Assembly (NCBI RefSeq): GCF_004210375.1
Contig: NC_134829.1
Span: 28,102,034-28,166,033 of the forward strand
DNA length: 64,000 nucleotides
Direction: 5' to 3'
Source: Tachypleus tridentatus
Lineage: Eukaryota > Arthropoda > Merostomata > Xiphosura > Limulidae
In this document: one piece after another, positions 22,656-32,501 of the stretch
How the letters are laid out: each line of letters starts with the position of its first letter
How positions within the stretch are numbered: the first letter of the stretch is position 1
Position numbers and translations under genes: made by a program
The notes under the pieces: model-generated
Databases searched by the model: none
What the model was told of the DNA's origin: nothing
Seen by the model: the letters and a program-made list of their open reading frames with translations, nothing else

Positions 22656-23424
22656 TCATTTTTCAAAGATTAAATACAACTGTAGAAAAAAACATTTATT
22701 GCTTTAATACATTTTCGTATAGTTTAATTTTAGAATATTCCATAACGTTAAGTTGCCGATGTTTCAGCGGTAAACTTGCGTGCTCGTTGCGCCTGAAAAC
22801 AAACCTCTGCTCATGTGATTTCGTTAAGTTACCAGGGATGCAATACACACACCTGAAAAAAAAACAACAACAACAAAACAGTTGTTAGTTACTAAGACTG
22901 GGTCATGATACAGGACTGAATTAGCACATGACCCCAATCAGAATTAACATGTTCCAAATTAGAGGTCTAGAAAAATTTAAAGAAGTGAGATATGTGGTAC
23001 TTTCTTACCGAAAACCTTAAACAAGAACGTGTGAAAAATTCAGATTCTGAATATATATTTATTGGTACTAAAATGTTAACGTAAACACCTGATATTTTAA
23101 CTTTTATATTATCCGTATTTTTATAAAACCTGAATGTTGTGATGCGTATTTTTCATCGTTTTTTCGGCTTGTTGGACAAAACTATTTCGAAACAACAAAT
23201 TAAGATATATTGGAATATCAAAAGAAAAAAAAATCTTCAAACCATGTGAATGACACAAAATTGTATATTGAGCTAATACACTTCTAGTTGATCATAAAAG
23301 TTTATAATCTTAAATTATACTTAATGTTTATAAATAAGTTCCAGAGATATTTAATATTTATGAAAAACAGTGCATGCAACTTGCGTAAACAAACAAAAAA
23401 AAACGGTATGTTTACCACATACTA
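22656..23424. other. Unassigned AT-rich DNA
   Basis: A CAGCGGTAAACTTGCG string near 22767 resembles a tRNA A-box region but is not followed by a usable B box. Confidence 0.4.
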
Positions 23425-23515
23425 CGCTAATAATCGGGTTTTGATACCTATGGTGGCTATAGCGCAGACAACCCATCGTGTAGCTTTGTGCATAATTACG
23501 AACAAACAAAAACAA
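23425..23515 (+). repeat. SINE-C, 5' truncated
   Basis: GGGTTTTGATACCTATGGTGG, GCGCAGACAACCC and GTGTAGCTTTGTGCATAATTAC (given as separate blocks), followed by an AACAAACAAAAACAAAG tail. Confidence 0.75.
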
Positions 23516-23554
23516 AGATAATTTATTTCTCAGCAATGTATTAAATTTTGTTAC

Positions 23555-23700
23555 TGGATAATATGTGTTATTTCTTAATTGCTTATGTTGTAAAAGTACA
23601 GAAAATGGCCATTATTCCCTTCAAACTTAGCTTTTGTGACCTGGATAATGACATTTAGAAATTAACCTATTTTCTATGTGAAAACGGGCAAATTTACACA
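23555..23700. repeat. Terminal-repeat-like block of the repetitive protein element, copy 1
   Basis: GTGTTATTTCTTAATTGCTTATG, GGCCATTATTCCCTTCAAAC and TTTTGTGACCTGGATAATGA (in blocks) match 28664-28790 in the same orientation. The protein fragments next to the two blocks point in opposite directions. That arrangement fits terminal inverted repeats of one DNA transposon family. Confidence 0.55.
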
Positions 23701-23854
23701 TTTTCATTTACATAAGGTCTGAATTAAACAGAATATTAATCAAGATTTACATGTATTTACACTAAAGTTATACAAGAATGTTTAGAAGTGAGTAGTTTTT
23801 CGAGATTTGCGACTGTAATGTAAATTACTTTCACGTATCAGCTTCCAAATATAG

Positions 23855-24170
23855 TCAGTCTCCCATCATGCTTTCGTTATACGCTCCTTGGTGACAGCGT
23901 TTAAAGTCCAGTATATTTTGGTGGAAGCGCTTGCCTTGCTCCTCTAAGTATGCGCCCATGTTCGTGAATTTATCAAGATGAGCATCAAGGATATGGACTT
24001 TCAGGGACATCCTGCAGCCCATTTTGCTGTAGCTCTTTACCAGAGCCTCAACCAGTTCCACATAATTTTCGGCCTTGTGATGATTACCCAAGAAGACCCG
24101 AATCACTGCTACAAAGCTGTCCCAAGTTTTTTTTTTTTTCTTTATTACTGAGCTTCTTGGGGAATAGGAA
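23855..24170 (-). pseudogene. C-terminal-side fragment of a repetitive arthropod protein, probably transposon-encoded
   Basis: The minus strand reads WDSFVAVIRVFLGNHHKAEN, then VEALVKSYSKMGCRMSLKVH, then ILDAHLDKF...LEEQGKRFHQNILDFKR and MMGD before a stop at 23855-23857. I recognise the SLKVHILDAHLD and EEQGKRFHQ blocks as typical of a large, repetitive and functionally uncharacterised protein family in chelicerate and other arthropod genomes. A frame-broken extension, FPKKLSNKEK, can be read upstream around 24150-24170 before an A-run that has replaced the linking codons. The family's usual C-terminal tail is missing. The matching upstream piece of the same family is at 28970-29160 on the other strand. 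Role unknown; the call rests on remembered family resemblance and not on a search. Confidence 0.6.
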
Positions 24171-24699
24171 GCTCGTAACTAGCGCGTTTCCGCATTCGCA
24201 CGGTGGCAGCACAATCGTCAGGGTCCTTCACCTTGTTTGTTGTTTCCTTATCTGGACGCGGACTATTACCGGGTAAATAAAAAACGTTTGTTCCTTATAT
24301 ATTGTATGTAACTTATTTAGGAACATGAAATGACTAATATATAAATACATTGTGTGTATTGTATTTGTCTATTACGACAAATTTTCTTTTTCTCAAGTGA
24401 ATCATGAACTTTTAAATGGGCGATAATATAGGCATAGTTATTGATTTCAATGCCATCTAGGCCTAACAAAACCAAGTATTGAGTAGGTGCATGACGAAAC
24501 AAAACAATGTCAGTTTTATGGTGATAGTAACATTCCTTGATTTTTATGTTTACTAAGGCTAGAGCTTTGTCATAGATGAGTATCTTAATTACGAAAATGA
24601 TTAATTAATTCATTGCAGAATGCCAAGGACAGATTATGCTTACTTAGTTATAAGTTACAAAGATATATCATACTGAGCAGAAATTGTATGTCACGAGAA
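24171..24699. other. Unassigned DNA
   Basis: On the minus strand, about 24150-24240 gives a short readable piece (KDPDDCAATVRMRKRASYEL) that could belong to the neighbouring protein fragment or to another gene. It is too short to call. Confidence 0.3.
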
Positions 24700-24931
24700 A
24701 GATGTCATGGTGTGCACAGCTTTGAAGTTATTATACTTCGCACTCCATGCATTCCTGGATTGAATGTGAACATTCTGGTGAACTCTGGCTTGACATCACT
24801 GTTGCAGTTTGATTCAGGCGTTTTGTTTGACGAGCTGCCCTCTCCTTTGCTTCCAATGTCTGTGAAGCCGTCCATGGAAACACACTTGGAACTGTGTTTG
24901 GTCACAAACGTTTTGCTTGATGTTCATAACC
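24700..24931 (-). CDS. Candidate exon of unknown function
   Basis: A clearly less AT-rich island begins after an acceptor-like ATCTTTCAG on the minus strand (about 24931). One minus frame is open from about 24928 to 24705 and includes SKCVSMDGFTDIGSKGEGSS and later DVKPEFTRMFTFNPGMHG. The product is polar and serine-rich and is not recognised. The plus strand is also open here (24613-24951), so strand choice is uncertain. No donor site of good quality was found. It may be a host exon or a decayed element. Confidence 0.2.
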
Positions 24932-25084
24932 TGAAAGATAATTATTTATAAAAAATATGTATAACTAAAATCCACTTGTACATGTACATGTTATGATGTT
25001 CAACTTGTCACACGTTTAAATATTGACAACATTGGGTTCATGTGAAATCATAAAGGCTCTAGAAGCAAAAAACAAAACAAAACT

Positions 25085-25200
25085 GATAAGTGATGGTGGC
25101 AGGTGGTGTGTGTGTGTGTCACTGTGTGTGCAGGTATGTGTTATTGTGTGTAAGTGTGTGAATGTATGTACGTGTGTGTTCCTCGGCTCCTGTGATGGTG
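25085..25200. repeat. GT-rich microsatellite
   Basis: Irregular (GT)n with TATG and CACTG interruptions. It opens spurious frames on both strands (Cys/Val-rich on plus, His/Thr-rich on minus). Confidence 0.9.
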
Positions 25201-25499
25201 GTGGTTGAGGTAGTAGGGGGAAGTGGTGGGTGTCATTTTTTGTTGTTGTTTTAAAATACTGGAATGACAATTACCAAAAGATGTTTCACTGTAGTAATCT
25301 GTCGGTACGAAGTAATCATGGCACACAACACAGCTTGATCCAGGTTCCCACACACAAAACTTCAGAGATGCTAACCATTACGATTTTGGTGTATACATTA
25401 CGACTATACGCTCATACAGACAAATATTACGACTCGTTGCAACTCCCAAATTATTATGTATCATATAGGCTTATACAATAAAATGATAAATTGTTCCCC
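25201..25499. other. Unassigned DNA next to a hAT end
   Basis: 25492-25499 (TGTTCCCC) would be the 8-bp target duplication of the hAT element that follows, but no second copy was found. Confidence 0.35.
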
Positions 25500-26132
25500 C
25501 AGGGCTTGAAAGGGGTGAAAAGAAAATTTCTAGTGAGATACAAATAAATTTTGATAATAAGTAAAAGACATAGTCCAAATGGCTACTTGCGACAATCATG
25601 TTTGTGCTTGAAATAATAAAAAAATATTTTTATTTCCGGCGTCTACCAACAGTTTGAGTGCGGTGCTTCTCCATACTGGATACGTGGGGGAATCCATAGT
25701 TACGTCATCAGTGCTTGTCAGCCAATCAGCGCTCGCGTAGATGGGTATTTCTCGTTTTCTAAGCGGCATAGAAACATCAATGCGATTGTTCACATGTTGG
25801 AGAAAAAGAGGCTTCGTTCACCGGATTGTCTTGTTTCTGGCAAATCTAAAAGGACTAAAACTGTGAATCAAAAATTTAGGAAAGAGTATAGTGCAGATTA
25901 TCCGGTCATTGCATCAAAAGTCAGTGACAGTCATACATTTTGTACAGTTTGTCACATCGATTTTTCTGTGGCGCATGGCGGGATAAACGATTGTTCCAGA
26001 CATACAAAATCGGCATCTCACCAACAAAAGGCTGAGGCGATGACAAAAACGATGCAGATAACGACATTTATTAGTAAGAATTCAGAATATGAAAAAGAAT
26101 TTCAAAATAAATTTTTTACATTTATTTATTAA
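25500..26132 (+). mobile_element. hAT-family DNA transposon, left end only
   Basis: CAGGGCTTGAAAGGGGTGA at 25500 has the form of a hAT terminal repeat. About 290 bp of untranslated leader follow, and then a frame encoding a BED-type zinc finger. Recognisable sequence stops after about 26100, and no right terminus or catalytic domain is present in the window, so the element is a truncated remnant. Confidence 0.55.
25794..26132 (+). pseudogene. N-terminal fragment of a hAT transposase with BED-type zinc finger
   Basis: The frame opens at ATG 25794. Residues 1-35 are basic (EKKRLRSP...GKSKRTK), as expected for a nuclear protein. Residues about 47-80 read SDSHTFCTVCHIDFSVAHGG...RHTKSASHQ, a CxxC...HxxxxxH zinc finger of the BED type used by hAT transposases to bind their ends. 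The RKEYSADYP block just before the finger also fits this family. Sequence after about residue 95 loses resemblance and runs into AT-rich DNA, ending at 26132. The dimerisation and catalytic regions are missing. Upstream, a hAT-like terminus at 25500 supports the assignment. Inactive. Confidence 0.6.
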
Positions 26133-26265
26133 ATACACAAAACACAGTCATAAATGAGCAATCTATAGCAGTAATAAATAATAATAGTTTTTATAATAAT
26201 ATAATAATAAACAGCTTAGTAGTAGTCGCAAATGATAAAGGGCTCTGTCTACAATCATTATGCTC

Positions 26266-26433
26266 AGTCATTTGAAATAGCTGATATCTCTGAAACTTGG
26301 CCTGAGGATCAGCTCTTCTGATGGCCAGAATCCAGAGTTTTTGAACACTCTCTCTTCCCTTACTCTTATTAAAAGAAAATCTGTGCCCACCACGATTTTT
26401 GCACAAATGAACACAACATTCTGTTTGCGGCAT
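26266..26433 (-). pseudogene. THAP-type zinc finger fragment
   Basis: From ATG at 26433 the minus strand reads MPQTECCVHLCKNRGGHRFS, then FNKSKGRESVQKLWILAIRR and a polar stretch to about 26266. The CxxxxC pair near the start, the R(F)SF block and the tryptophan about 20 residues later follow the opening of a THAP (C2CH) DNA-binding domain. The later Cys/His pair and the terminal hydrophobic box are not recognisable. THAP domains occur in P-element-like transposases and in host regulators derived from them. Given the surrounding transposon debris, a mobile origin is likely but not shown. Confidence 0.45.
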
Positions 26434-26551
26434 ACTGTTGTTTTCTGTTAAACTGACACTTTCAAACACCGAAAACAAACACAGGACCAGTTATTCGGAT
26501 TGATCAAGAGCGTAAATAACTTACATGTTATAAGCTTCATTGTTTACTATA

Positions 26552-28159
26552 CAGTCATGTGAAAAAGTTAGGACACCATATGAAAGCTTGTGTAGTTTTG
26601 TAACATTTTTGGATATATTGATATTTAATCTCAATTTCAACGATACTGAGAGATTATTGGAATATAACTAAACAATTAAAACTGAAGAAAAGACTTTTCA
26701 AGGTTTTCTGTAAATGTAATTCTACACTGAGGAAAAAGTTAGGACACCCTACCCCCTAATAGCTAGTGTTACCCCCTTTGGCTGAAATAACTGCAGTTAG
26801 ACGCTTCTTGAAGCCATCTACCAGTCTTTGACATCGGTCTGAAGAAAGTTTGCCTCACTCCTCAATGCAGAATACTTTCAGCTGTGAGATGTTTGAGGGG
26901 TTTTTTGCATGTACAGCCCGTTTCAAGTCACCCTACAGCATCTCAATGGGATTAAGATCTGGGCTTTGACTCGGCCATTCCAGGACTCTCCATTTCTTAG
27001 TTTTCAGCCAGTCCTTGGTGGATTTATTGGTATGTTTTGGGTCATTGTCGTGTTGCAGGGTCCAGTTCTATTCGGCTTTATTTTTCGTACAGATGGTCTC
27101 ACATGATCCTCAAGCACCGTCTGATACACAGTAGAATTCATGGTGGATTCTATTATTGTGAGCTGTCCAGGTCCTGCTGCAGCAATGTAGCCCCAAACCA
27201 TGACACTTCCACCTCCATGCTTCACAGTTGGTATGAGGTTTTTTTCCTGGAATGCTGTATTTGGTTTACGCCAAACATGTCCTCTGTTCTGGTGTCTAAA
27301 TAATTCAATTTTGGACTAATCTGTCCAAATAACATTATTTCAGAAGTCCTGGTCTTTGTCTACATTCTCTCTGGCAAACTTCAGTCTGGCCGTGATGTTT
27401 CTCTTAGAGAGCAAAGGTTTCCTCCTTGCACACCTCCCATGCAAGTTAAACTTGTCCAGTCTCTTTCTGATCGTAGAGGCATGCACTTTCACATCAACAG
27501 TAGCCAGAGCCTGCTGTAGGTTCTGTGATGACATATTAGGGTGTTTGGAGACCTCTTTTAGCATCTTGCGGTCTGCTCTCGGGGTGAACTTGTTTGGACG
27601 ACCAGACCTGGGCGTGTTGGCAGTTGTTTTGAAAGTCCTCCACTTGTTGACTATTTTCCGGACAGTGGAATGGCTGATTTCAAAATCTTTTGGTATCTTT
27701 TTAAATCACTGACAAGACTCATAAGCTGACACAATTTTCTTTCTGAAGGCCTTAGACAGCTCTTTTGCTCTCATCATGGTGCTCACTCTCACTTCAACAG
27801 TCAGGAGCATATCAAACTAAATGTCTGAGGTTTAAATAGGGCAAGCCTCATTCAAAATGCTGAGTAACGATCTTCTAATCATGTGCACCTGGTATGATAC
27901 ACCTGTGTGTGAGTTGAGTCATTTTAAGTGGGAATAAATGTGTGGGTGTCCTGACTTTTTCCTCAGTTAGAATATGCATTTTTGTAGAATTACATTTACA
28001 GAAGATCTTGAAAACTCTTTTTTTTTCAGTTTCAATTGTTTAGTTATATTCCTATAATCTCTCAGTATTTTTAAAATTGAGATTAAATATCTATATATCC
28101 AAAAATGTTACAAAAATACACAGGCTTTCATATGGTGTCCTAACTTTTTTACATGACTG
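26552..28159 (-). mobile_element. Tc1-type DNA transposon, complete ends, inactive
   Basis: The ends are inverted repeats, CAGTCATGTGAAAAAGTTAG at the left and the complement of CAGTCATGTAAAAAAGTTAG at the right. They are flanked by TA on both sides (26550-26551 and 28160-28161), the standard Tc1/mariner target. A second, internal copy of the GGAAAAAGTTAGGACACCC motif sits about 180-200 bp inside each end (near 26730 and near 27945). This is the two-site IR/DR arrangement known from Sleeping Beauty-type elements. The length of 1,608 bp is normal for the family. The transposase runs on the minus strand and carries stops and a frameshift. Confidence 0.92.
26756..27777 (-). pseudogene. Tc1 transposase (DD34E), decayed
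   Basis: The start is ATG at 27775-27777 (MMRAKELSKAFRKKIVSAYE). The first about 110 residues are the paired-type helix-turn-helix region with a GRP hook (SGRPNKFTPRADRKMLKE). The catalytic core shows the three acidic residues. The first Asp is in VIWTD (27319-27321), the second Asp in QHDNDPKH (27047-27049), and the Glu in SPDLNPIE (26942-26944), with exactly 34 residues between the last two. Breaks are an in-frame TGA about 23 codons in, TGA replacing Trp before NNVIWTD (27340-27342), TAG just after the first Asp (27316-27318), a frameshift near 27065 and further stops towards the C terminus. The final stop is at 26756-26758. A cut-and-paste transposase, not functional here. Confidence 0.92.
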
Positions 28160-28161
28160 TA

Positions 28162-28403
28162 TATAGACATATAAGACTTAAGAAGGATATACAAATTTTA
28201 TATTTTTATCGGTGGACAAAATGTCGAAACTGATTATTTTGGTTTGTAGTTAAAAACACACTTCTAATTATGAATGTGATTATTATACTTATGTGTAAAT
28301 TTTTTTGGGAAACGTAGCATTTTTTAAACTCTTTTAATACCAGCATATATGCAGTACGTGTTTAAAACTTTTGTATTTTTAAATAACATTGATACGCAAT
28401 GGA
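28162..28403. other. Unassigned AT-rich DNA
   Basis: Nothing recognised. Confidence 0.4.
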
Positions 28404-28522
28404 GTGTGTGTATTTCTTTTAGCAAAGCCACATCGGGATATTTGCTGTGTCCACCGAAGTGAATCGAATCCCTTGATTTTAACGTTGTAAATCCGTAGAC
28501 TTACCGCTGTACCAGCAGGGTA
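28404..28522 (-). repeat. SINE-B
   Basis: TTTTAGCAAAGCCACATCGG, GAATCGAATCCCTTGATTTT and CTTACCGCTGTACCAGC, the complement of tail, B box and A box respectively. Confidence 0.88.
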
Positions 28523-28619
28523 CGATACGTAAAGGTACAACACATGTTATAATTAAAGATCGGCCATCACGTTATTTTTTGCCCACACATAATCATCGAT
28601 TGTTATTTGTTAATTGTTG

Positions 28620-28800
28620 TTTATTACACTGTGTAACAACATTTTTACTTTTTTCTTGTTCCTGAGCAGAAAGTGTTATTTCCCAATTACTTATGCCTAA
28701 AGTAAATGGAAAAGACCTATTTTTCTCTTCAATCTTTTGTGACCTGGGTAATGAAATTTTCAAATTTACCCATTTTTCAGAACATTCCAGGTAGATTCAG
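28620..28800 (+). repeat. Terminal-repeat-like block of the repetitive protein element, copy 2
   Basis: Includes GTGTTATTTCCCAATTACTT, ATGGAAAAGACC and CTTTTGTGACCTGGGTAATG. The part from 28664 on matches 23555-23700. It leads directly into the promoter array at 28818. Confidence 0.55.
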
Positions 28801-28817
28801 TGCTGAGTAGCTGATAG

Positions 28818-28955
28818 AGAATTTTCTCGAACTTACAATAATTTTCTAGAATATTATAGAACTTACGAGAATTTTCTAGAATGTTATAGAACTTACGAGA
28901 ATTTTCTAGAACTTTCCATAATAATATATATACAGGAGCTCACCACTCAGCACTT
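28818..28955 (+). promoter_or_regulatory. Heat-shock-element array with TATA box and likely start site
   Basis: Four clusters of alternating GAA and TTC pentamers occur: GAATTTTCTCGAAC (28820), TTTTCTAGAATATTATAGAAC (28842, shown as one cluster of five units with one imperfect), GAATTTTCTAGAATG (28869) and GAATTTTCTAGAACTTTCC (28899). They form part of a roughly 30-bp tandem unit. A TATA stretch (ATATATATA, 28923-28931) follows, and an initiator-like CTCAGCACT lies about 25 bp further on. The order HSE, TATA, start site is that of heat-shock gene promoters. It precedes a fragment of the repetitive protein element by only a few tens of bases, so it is probably that element's own promoter. Confidence 0.6.
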
Positions 28956-28969
28956 CTCTTTAGTTCTAG

Positions 28970-29160
28970 ATGCCTAAGTAAACACATAGATCTATCTGAA
29001 GGTGTTGTTCCCACCATTGCACAAAAAACTGAGTCTCATGAAACAATTTGTCACAGCTCTTGATGAGGATTCTGCAACCTTCAAGAATCTTCGAGACTTC
29101 TTCCTTAAGCTGTCTGAGGCAAAGGTCAAAGCTAGTGTCTTCGTTGGACCACCCTTTTCT
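28970..29160 (+). pseudogene. N-terminal-side fragment of the same repetitive protein family as 23855-24170
   Basis: ATG at 28970 is followed after two codons by a stop (MPK*). Then from about 29002 the frame reads LFPPLHKKLSLMKQFVTALD, EDSATFKNLRDFFLKLSEAK and VKASVFVGPP, after which resemblance ends. PPLH(I/K)KL.LMKQFV.ALD and the KLSEAKVKA.VFVGP block are, from memory, the region immediately before the part preserved at 23855-24170. The two fragments are therefore nearly complementary but lie on opposite strands. Most of the N-terminal coding region, between the start codon and PPLH, is deleted. The frame stays open beyond the homology to 29292 with no further likeness. Function of the family unknown; not active here. 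Confidence 0.55.
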
Positions 29161-29558
29161 TGTCTTCATCTGTCGAAGCTCTACTCAAATAGGTGGTTGA
29201 GTCTAACAACGCAAAATGCATATTTTTTCTTTATGTTCATTGGCCTTAAGATCTTGGCCAGCGGTTTATTTCTAACTATCAGACAATTCTGATTTATTCA
29301 TGCATTGCCTATGTTAGTTACTGAAGATATAACCTTATGAGAGCGTTTGAAGATGTTGGTTGACACTACCACTGACGAAAGGTCTTCGTTTATTATTATT
29401 AATTTCCATGCATGGATCTGTCAGTTAAACCACCCGAACTGGCAAGCAGTTTAGAATATGTTTAAATAAAATATAATATTTTTCAACAATTTGATATTAG
29501 ATGCACATATGAATAAATAATAAATATTTGCCATGATAACGTACGCCTAGAGATTGGA
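29161..29558. other. Unassigned DNA
   Basis: Nothing recognised between the protein fragment and the next SINE. Confidence 0.4.
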
Positions 29559-29566
29559 AGTTAGAC

Positions 29567-29846
29567 TTATTTGTTTGTTTTTCGAATTTTGCGCAAAACT
29601 ACTCGAGGCTATCTGCGCTAGCCGTCCCTAATTTAGCAATGTAAGATTAGAGGGAAGGCATCTAGTCATCACCACCCACCTTCAACTCTTGGGCTACTCT
29701 TTTACCAACGAATATAGTGTAATTGATCGAAACATTATAATGCCCCCACAGCTGAAAGGTCGAGCATGTTTGGTGTGACAGGGATTCGACCCCCTACCCT
29801 CGGATTACGAGTCGAGCGCCTTAACCACCTAGCCATGCCGGGGAGA
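29567..29846 (-). repeat. SINE-A
   Basis: TTGTTTGTTTTTCGAATTTTGC to CCATGCCGGGG. Short flanking duplication AGTTAGAC on both sides. Confidence 0.95.
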
Positions 29847-29997
29847 GTTAGACAATCAGCAGTGACATCGATCACTCAAGCCTGCTCCCCGGTGAAGGGA
29901 TATTCTTTTTATAGCGAAGACGGAACCAGAGCAAACAGCCGAAACTAGGTGCAAAACTATGACCGGATTACACAATTAAATGGACGAACCCTTTTAA

Positions 29998-30275
29998 GGG
30001 CCCAGCATGGCCAAGCGTGTTAAGGCGTGCGACTTGTAATCTGAGGGTCGCGGGTTCGCATCCCAGTCGCGCCAAACATGTTCGCCCTTTCAGCCGTGGG
30101 GGAGTTATAAGGTGATGGTCAATCTCCCTATTCGTTGGTAAAAGAGTAGCCCAAGAGTTGGGGGTGGGTGGTGATGGCTAGATGCCTTCCCTCTAGTCTT
30201 ACACTGCTAAATTAGGGACGGTTAGCACAGATAACTCTCGAGTAGCTTTGTGCGAAATTCAAAACAAACAAACAC
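29998..30275 (+). repeat. SINE-A, complete, GTGCG subfamily
   Basis: GGGCCCAGCATGGCCAAGCG to GTGCGAAATTCAAAACAAAC. The 10 bp before it (ACCCTTTTAA) also precede the copy at 32216-32501. Confidence 0.95.
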
Positions 30276-31799
30276 AATTCAATAAAAGACTTAAAAACAA
30301 ACGCAGTTTTTATTGATTCCAAGTCAATGATCGAGCCGTACACTAAAAGTCAGGTTTTGATATTCGCGACAGGTACAGTTCATTATGTAGCTTTGTGTTT
30401 AATAACCAAAGAGAATGAAGTAGCTAAAATGTTATTATGTGACTGATACAATTATTACCTATTGACGTATATAACACGAAAAACAAGAATGCATCAGTAA
30501 GTTTTTGTTACTCGGTAATCACATTTTAAAAGTTTTTACAGTTGTTAATAATAATGTAAGAGCAAAGTCATAACATTAAAAATATGTATCATATCAAAAT
30601 TCTGAAATCTTTCCAACGTTAAGAGCTTTTGTAAATAGCAGAGAAGTTTCCGAGACATGCGATTGGTGTGGAGTGTTTGAAAACATGACATCCAGTTGGG
30701 CTTTTGTTAAACAACAGGAAGAAAGCGAGAACACTTCGTTATCCTCTGACTTGAATAAGGAAACGTTTATAAACCATATAACTGACTAGTAAAAAACAAA
30801 ACGATGTTTGTTGGCACAATGAAAGATAAGAGCTACTTCAAGCCGACCGGTTTCGGTGACGCAATGTTAGCTTAACCAATATTAAACTCCAACCGTTAAA
30901 TGGTAAAGCTAATTTTCACAAAGAGGTAATTGAGAAGAAGCGACAAATACTAGAAGTATCGCATTGAAAAATTACTTTAAGAATCATGTTATTGACTTGT
31001 CTTCTGATGTTGTTTTAAAAATAACCTTACTGATCTGACAGTTTCAAAGAGGTTAAGCTAACACTAAAAAAGTATGCAGATTTTAATACACTTCGTATTA
31101 AATTTTTGTCGAGTCTAATTTGTCATGCGTATACAAAACAAATAGTCTTAGCCAATAGCGTGGTGGCCAGAAAATCATAGTGTTAGCTAGTATTTAAAAA
31201 CCGACTCTTCTCCTCCTGTGAAGTGAATATAAACTGACATATTGGTAGTACAGATGATGTAATTTGGACAACGTATGTCTAATAAATTAATAAATACAAA
31301 TTTGTAATATGCATCACTGCACGCTTAAAACTGAGCAAACGACAAAAATCCCAAAACTGTCTATATTTCTGTTTGAGACCTGTAAAAAAAAAGTTCTTTG
31401 TACCAAATTCTTTGCAAATTGGCCAATATGAGCGGAGAAACGGTCAAAATGTTCAAAAAGTATACTTTTTGGGACATCTCGACCACATATAATTATTCAA
31501 AAGGGGCAAGTCCAACCCTATTGTTTGTCAAAATGTAGTACATATAGAAAAGCATTTTTGTAACTAATTCCACGTAACGTGGTCAAAAACGGCCTAAAAA
31601 GACTCAAAATAATCACATGGAACTTCTTTATGTCAGTATGTTGGGCACATGAAAATTTTTAATTTGTGTCCGTTTTCATTTTAATCGCTATCAATATAAC
31701 TTCATATGAACTCAAAAATATAAATTTTTGGGTTGCTTGAACTTCCATCGTATTAAATCCTTAAAAAAAACCTTAAAGAAAAGTACGTTTGTGCATATT
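30276..31799. other. Unassigned DNA with a decayed SINE-C
   Basis: A SINE-C-like piece lies at about 30350-30410 (GTCAGGTTTTGATATTCGCG then TATGTAGCTTTGTG). A perfect palindrome AAAAAGTATACTTTTT occurs at about 31455. No gene seen. Confidence 0.4.
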
Positions 31800-31847
31800 A
31801 ACCCTGTAGCTTTGTGCGAAATTCCAAAAAAAACAAACAAACAAAAC
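31800..31847 (+). repeat. SINE-A tail fragment
   Basis: CCCTGTAGCTTTGTGCGAAA followed by an A-rich AAACAAACAAAC tail; no body. Confidence 0.8.
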
Positions 31848-32215
31848 ATATTAATCCAAGGTACAATCCTACCAAGTTTCAAGTCAGTTGATTGAGAATT
31901 TAAAGAATGGTAATAGATTGAAAAGTTTTTGGAAAAGGAAAGAATATAAGAACAGTGTATCTCTATATGGACAGTTTTACCATGAGAATTCTTCAAATAA
32001 ATTATATTTATTTGCCCGTAATGTGCAAGTTGTACTTATTTAATTATTCACACAATTTTTGCACAAATATATAATGAGCACTGCCACAATTTAATGTTTC
32101 CTTCGGTGGCTGAACGCTGTTAAGTTTACGTATTTGCAACGCTTGAATTTGAGTTCGATGTCTCGAGGCGACCAACAAGACTCAAGAAACCATTGTGTGG
32201 GTTTACGCTGAAACA
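31848..32215. other. Unassigned AT-rich DNA
   Basis: A GCTGAACGCTGTTAAG...TTTGAGTTCGATGTC patch at about 32108-32165 is tRNA-like but too decayed to call. Confidence 0.35.
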
Positions 32216-32501
32216 AATTGTTTGTTTGTTTGTTTTTTGAATTTCGCAAAAAGCTACTCGAGGGTTATCTGTGCTAGCCGTCTCTAATTTAGCAGTGTAA
32301 GACTAGAGGGAGGGCAGCTAGTCATCACTACCCACCGCCAACTCTTGGGCTACTCTTTTCCCAACGAATAGTGGGATTGACCGATACATTATAACGCCCC
32401 CACGGCTGAAAGGGCGAGCATGTTTGGTGTGACAGGGATCCGAACTCGCTACCCTCAGACTACGAGTCGAGTGCCTTAACCACCTGACCATACCGGGCCC
32501 T
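32216..32501 (-). repeat. SINE-A, complete
   Basis: TTGTTTGTTTGTTTTTTG to CCATACCGGGCCC, followed by TTAAAAGGGT, the complement of the flank seen before 29998. Confidence 0.95.

Noticed and set aside
25016..25353. His/Thr-rich small proteins
   Set aside because: Products of the GT-rich microsatellite.
28966..29169. 67-codon minus-strand gene
   Set aside because: Antisense shadow of the repetitive protein fragment on the plus strand.
31455..31470. 16-bp perfect palindrome as a regulatory site
   Set aside because: A/T-rich palindromes of this size are expected by chance in 64 kb of this composition.
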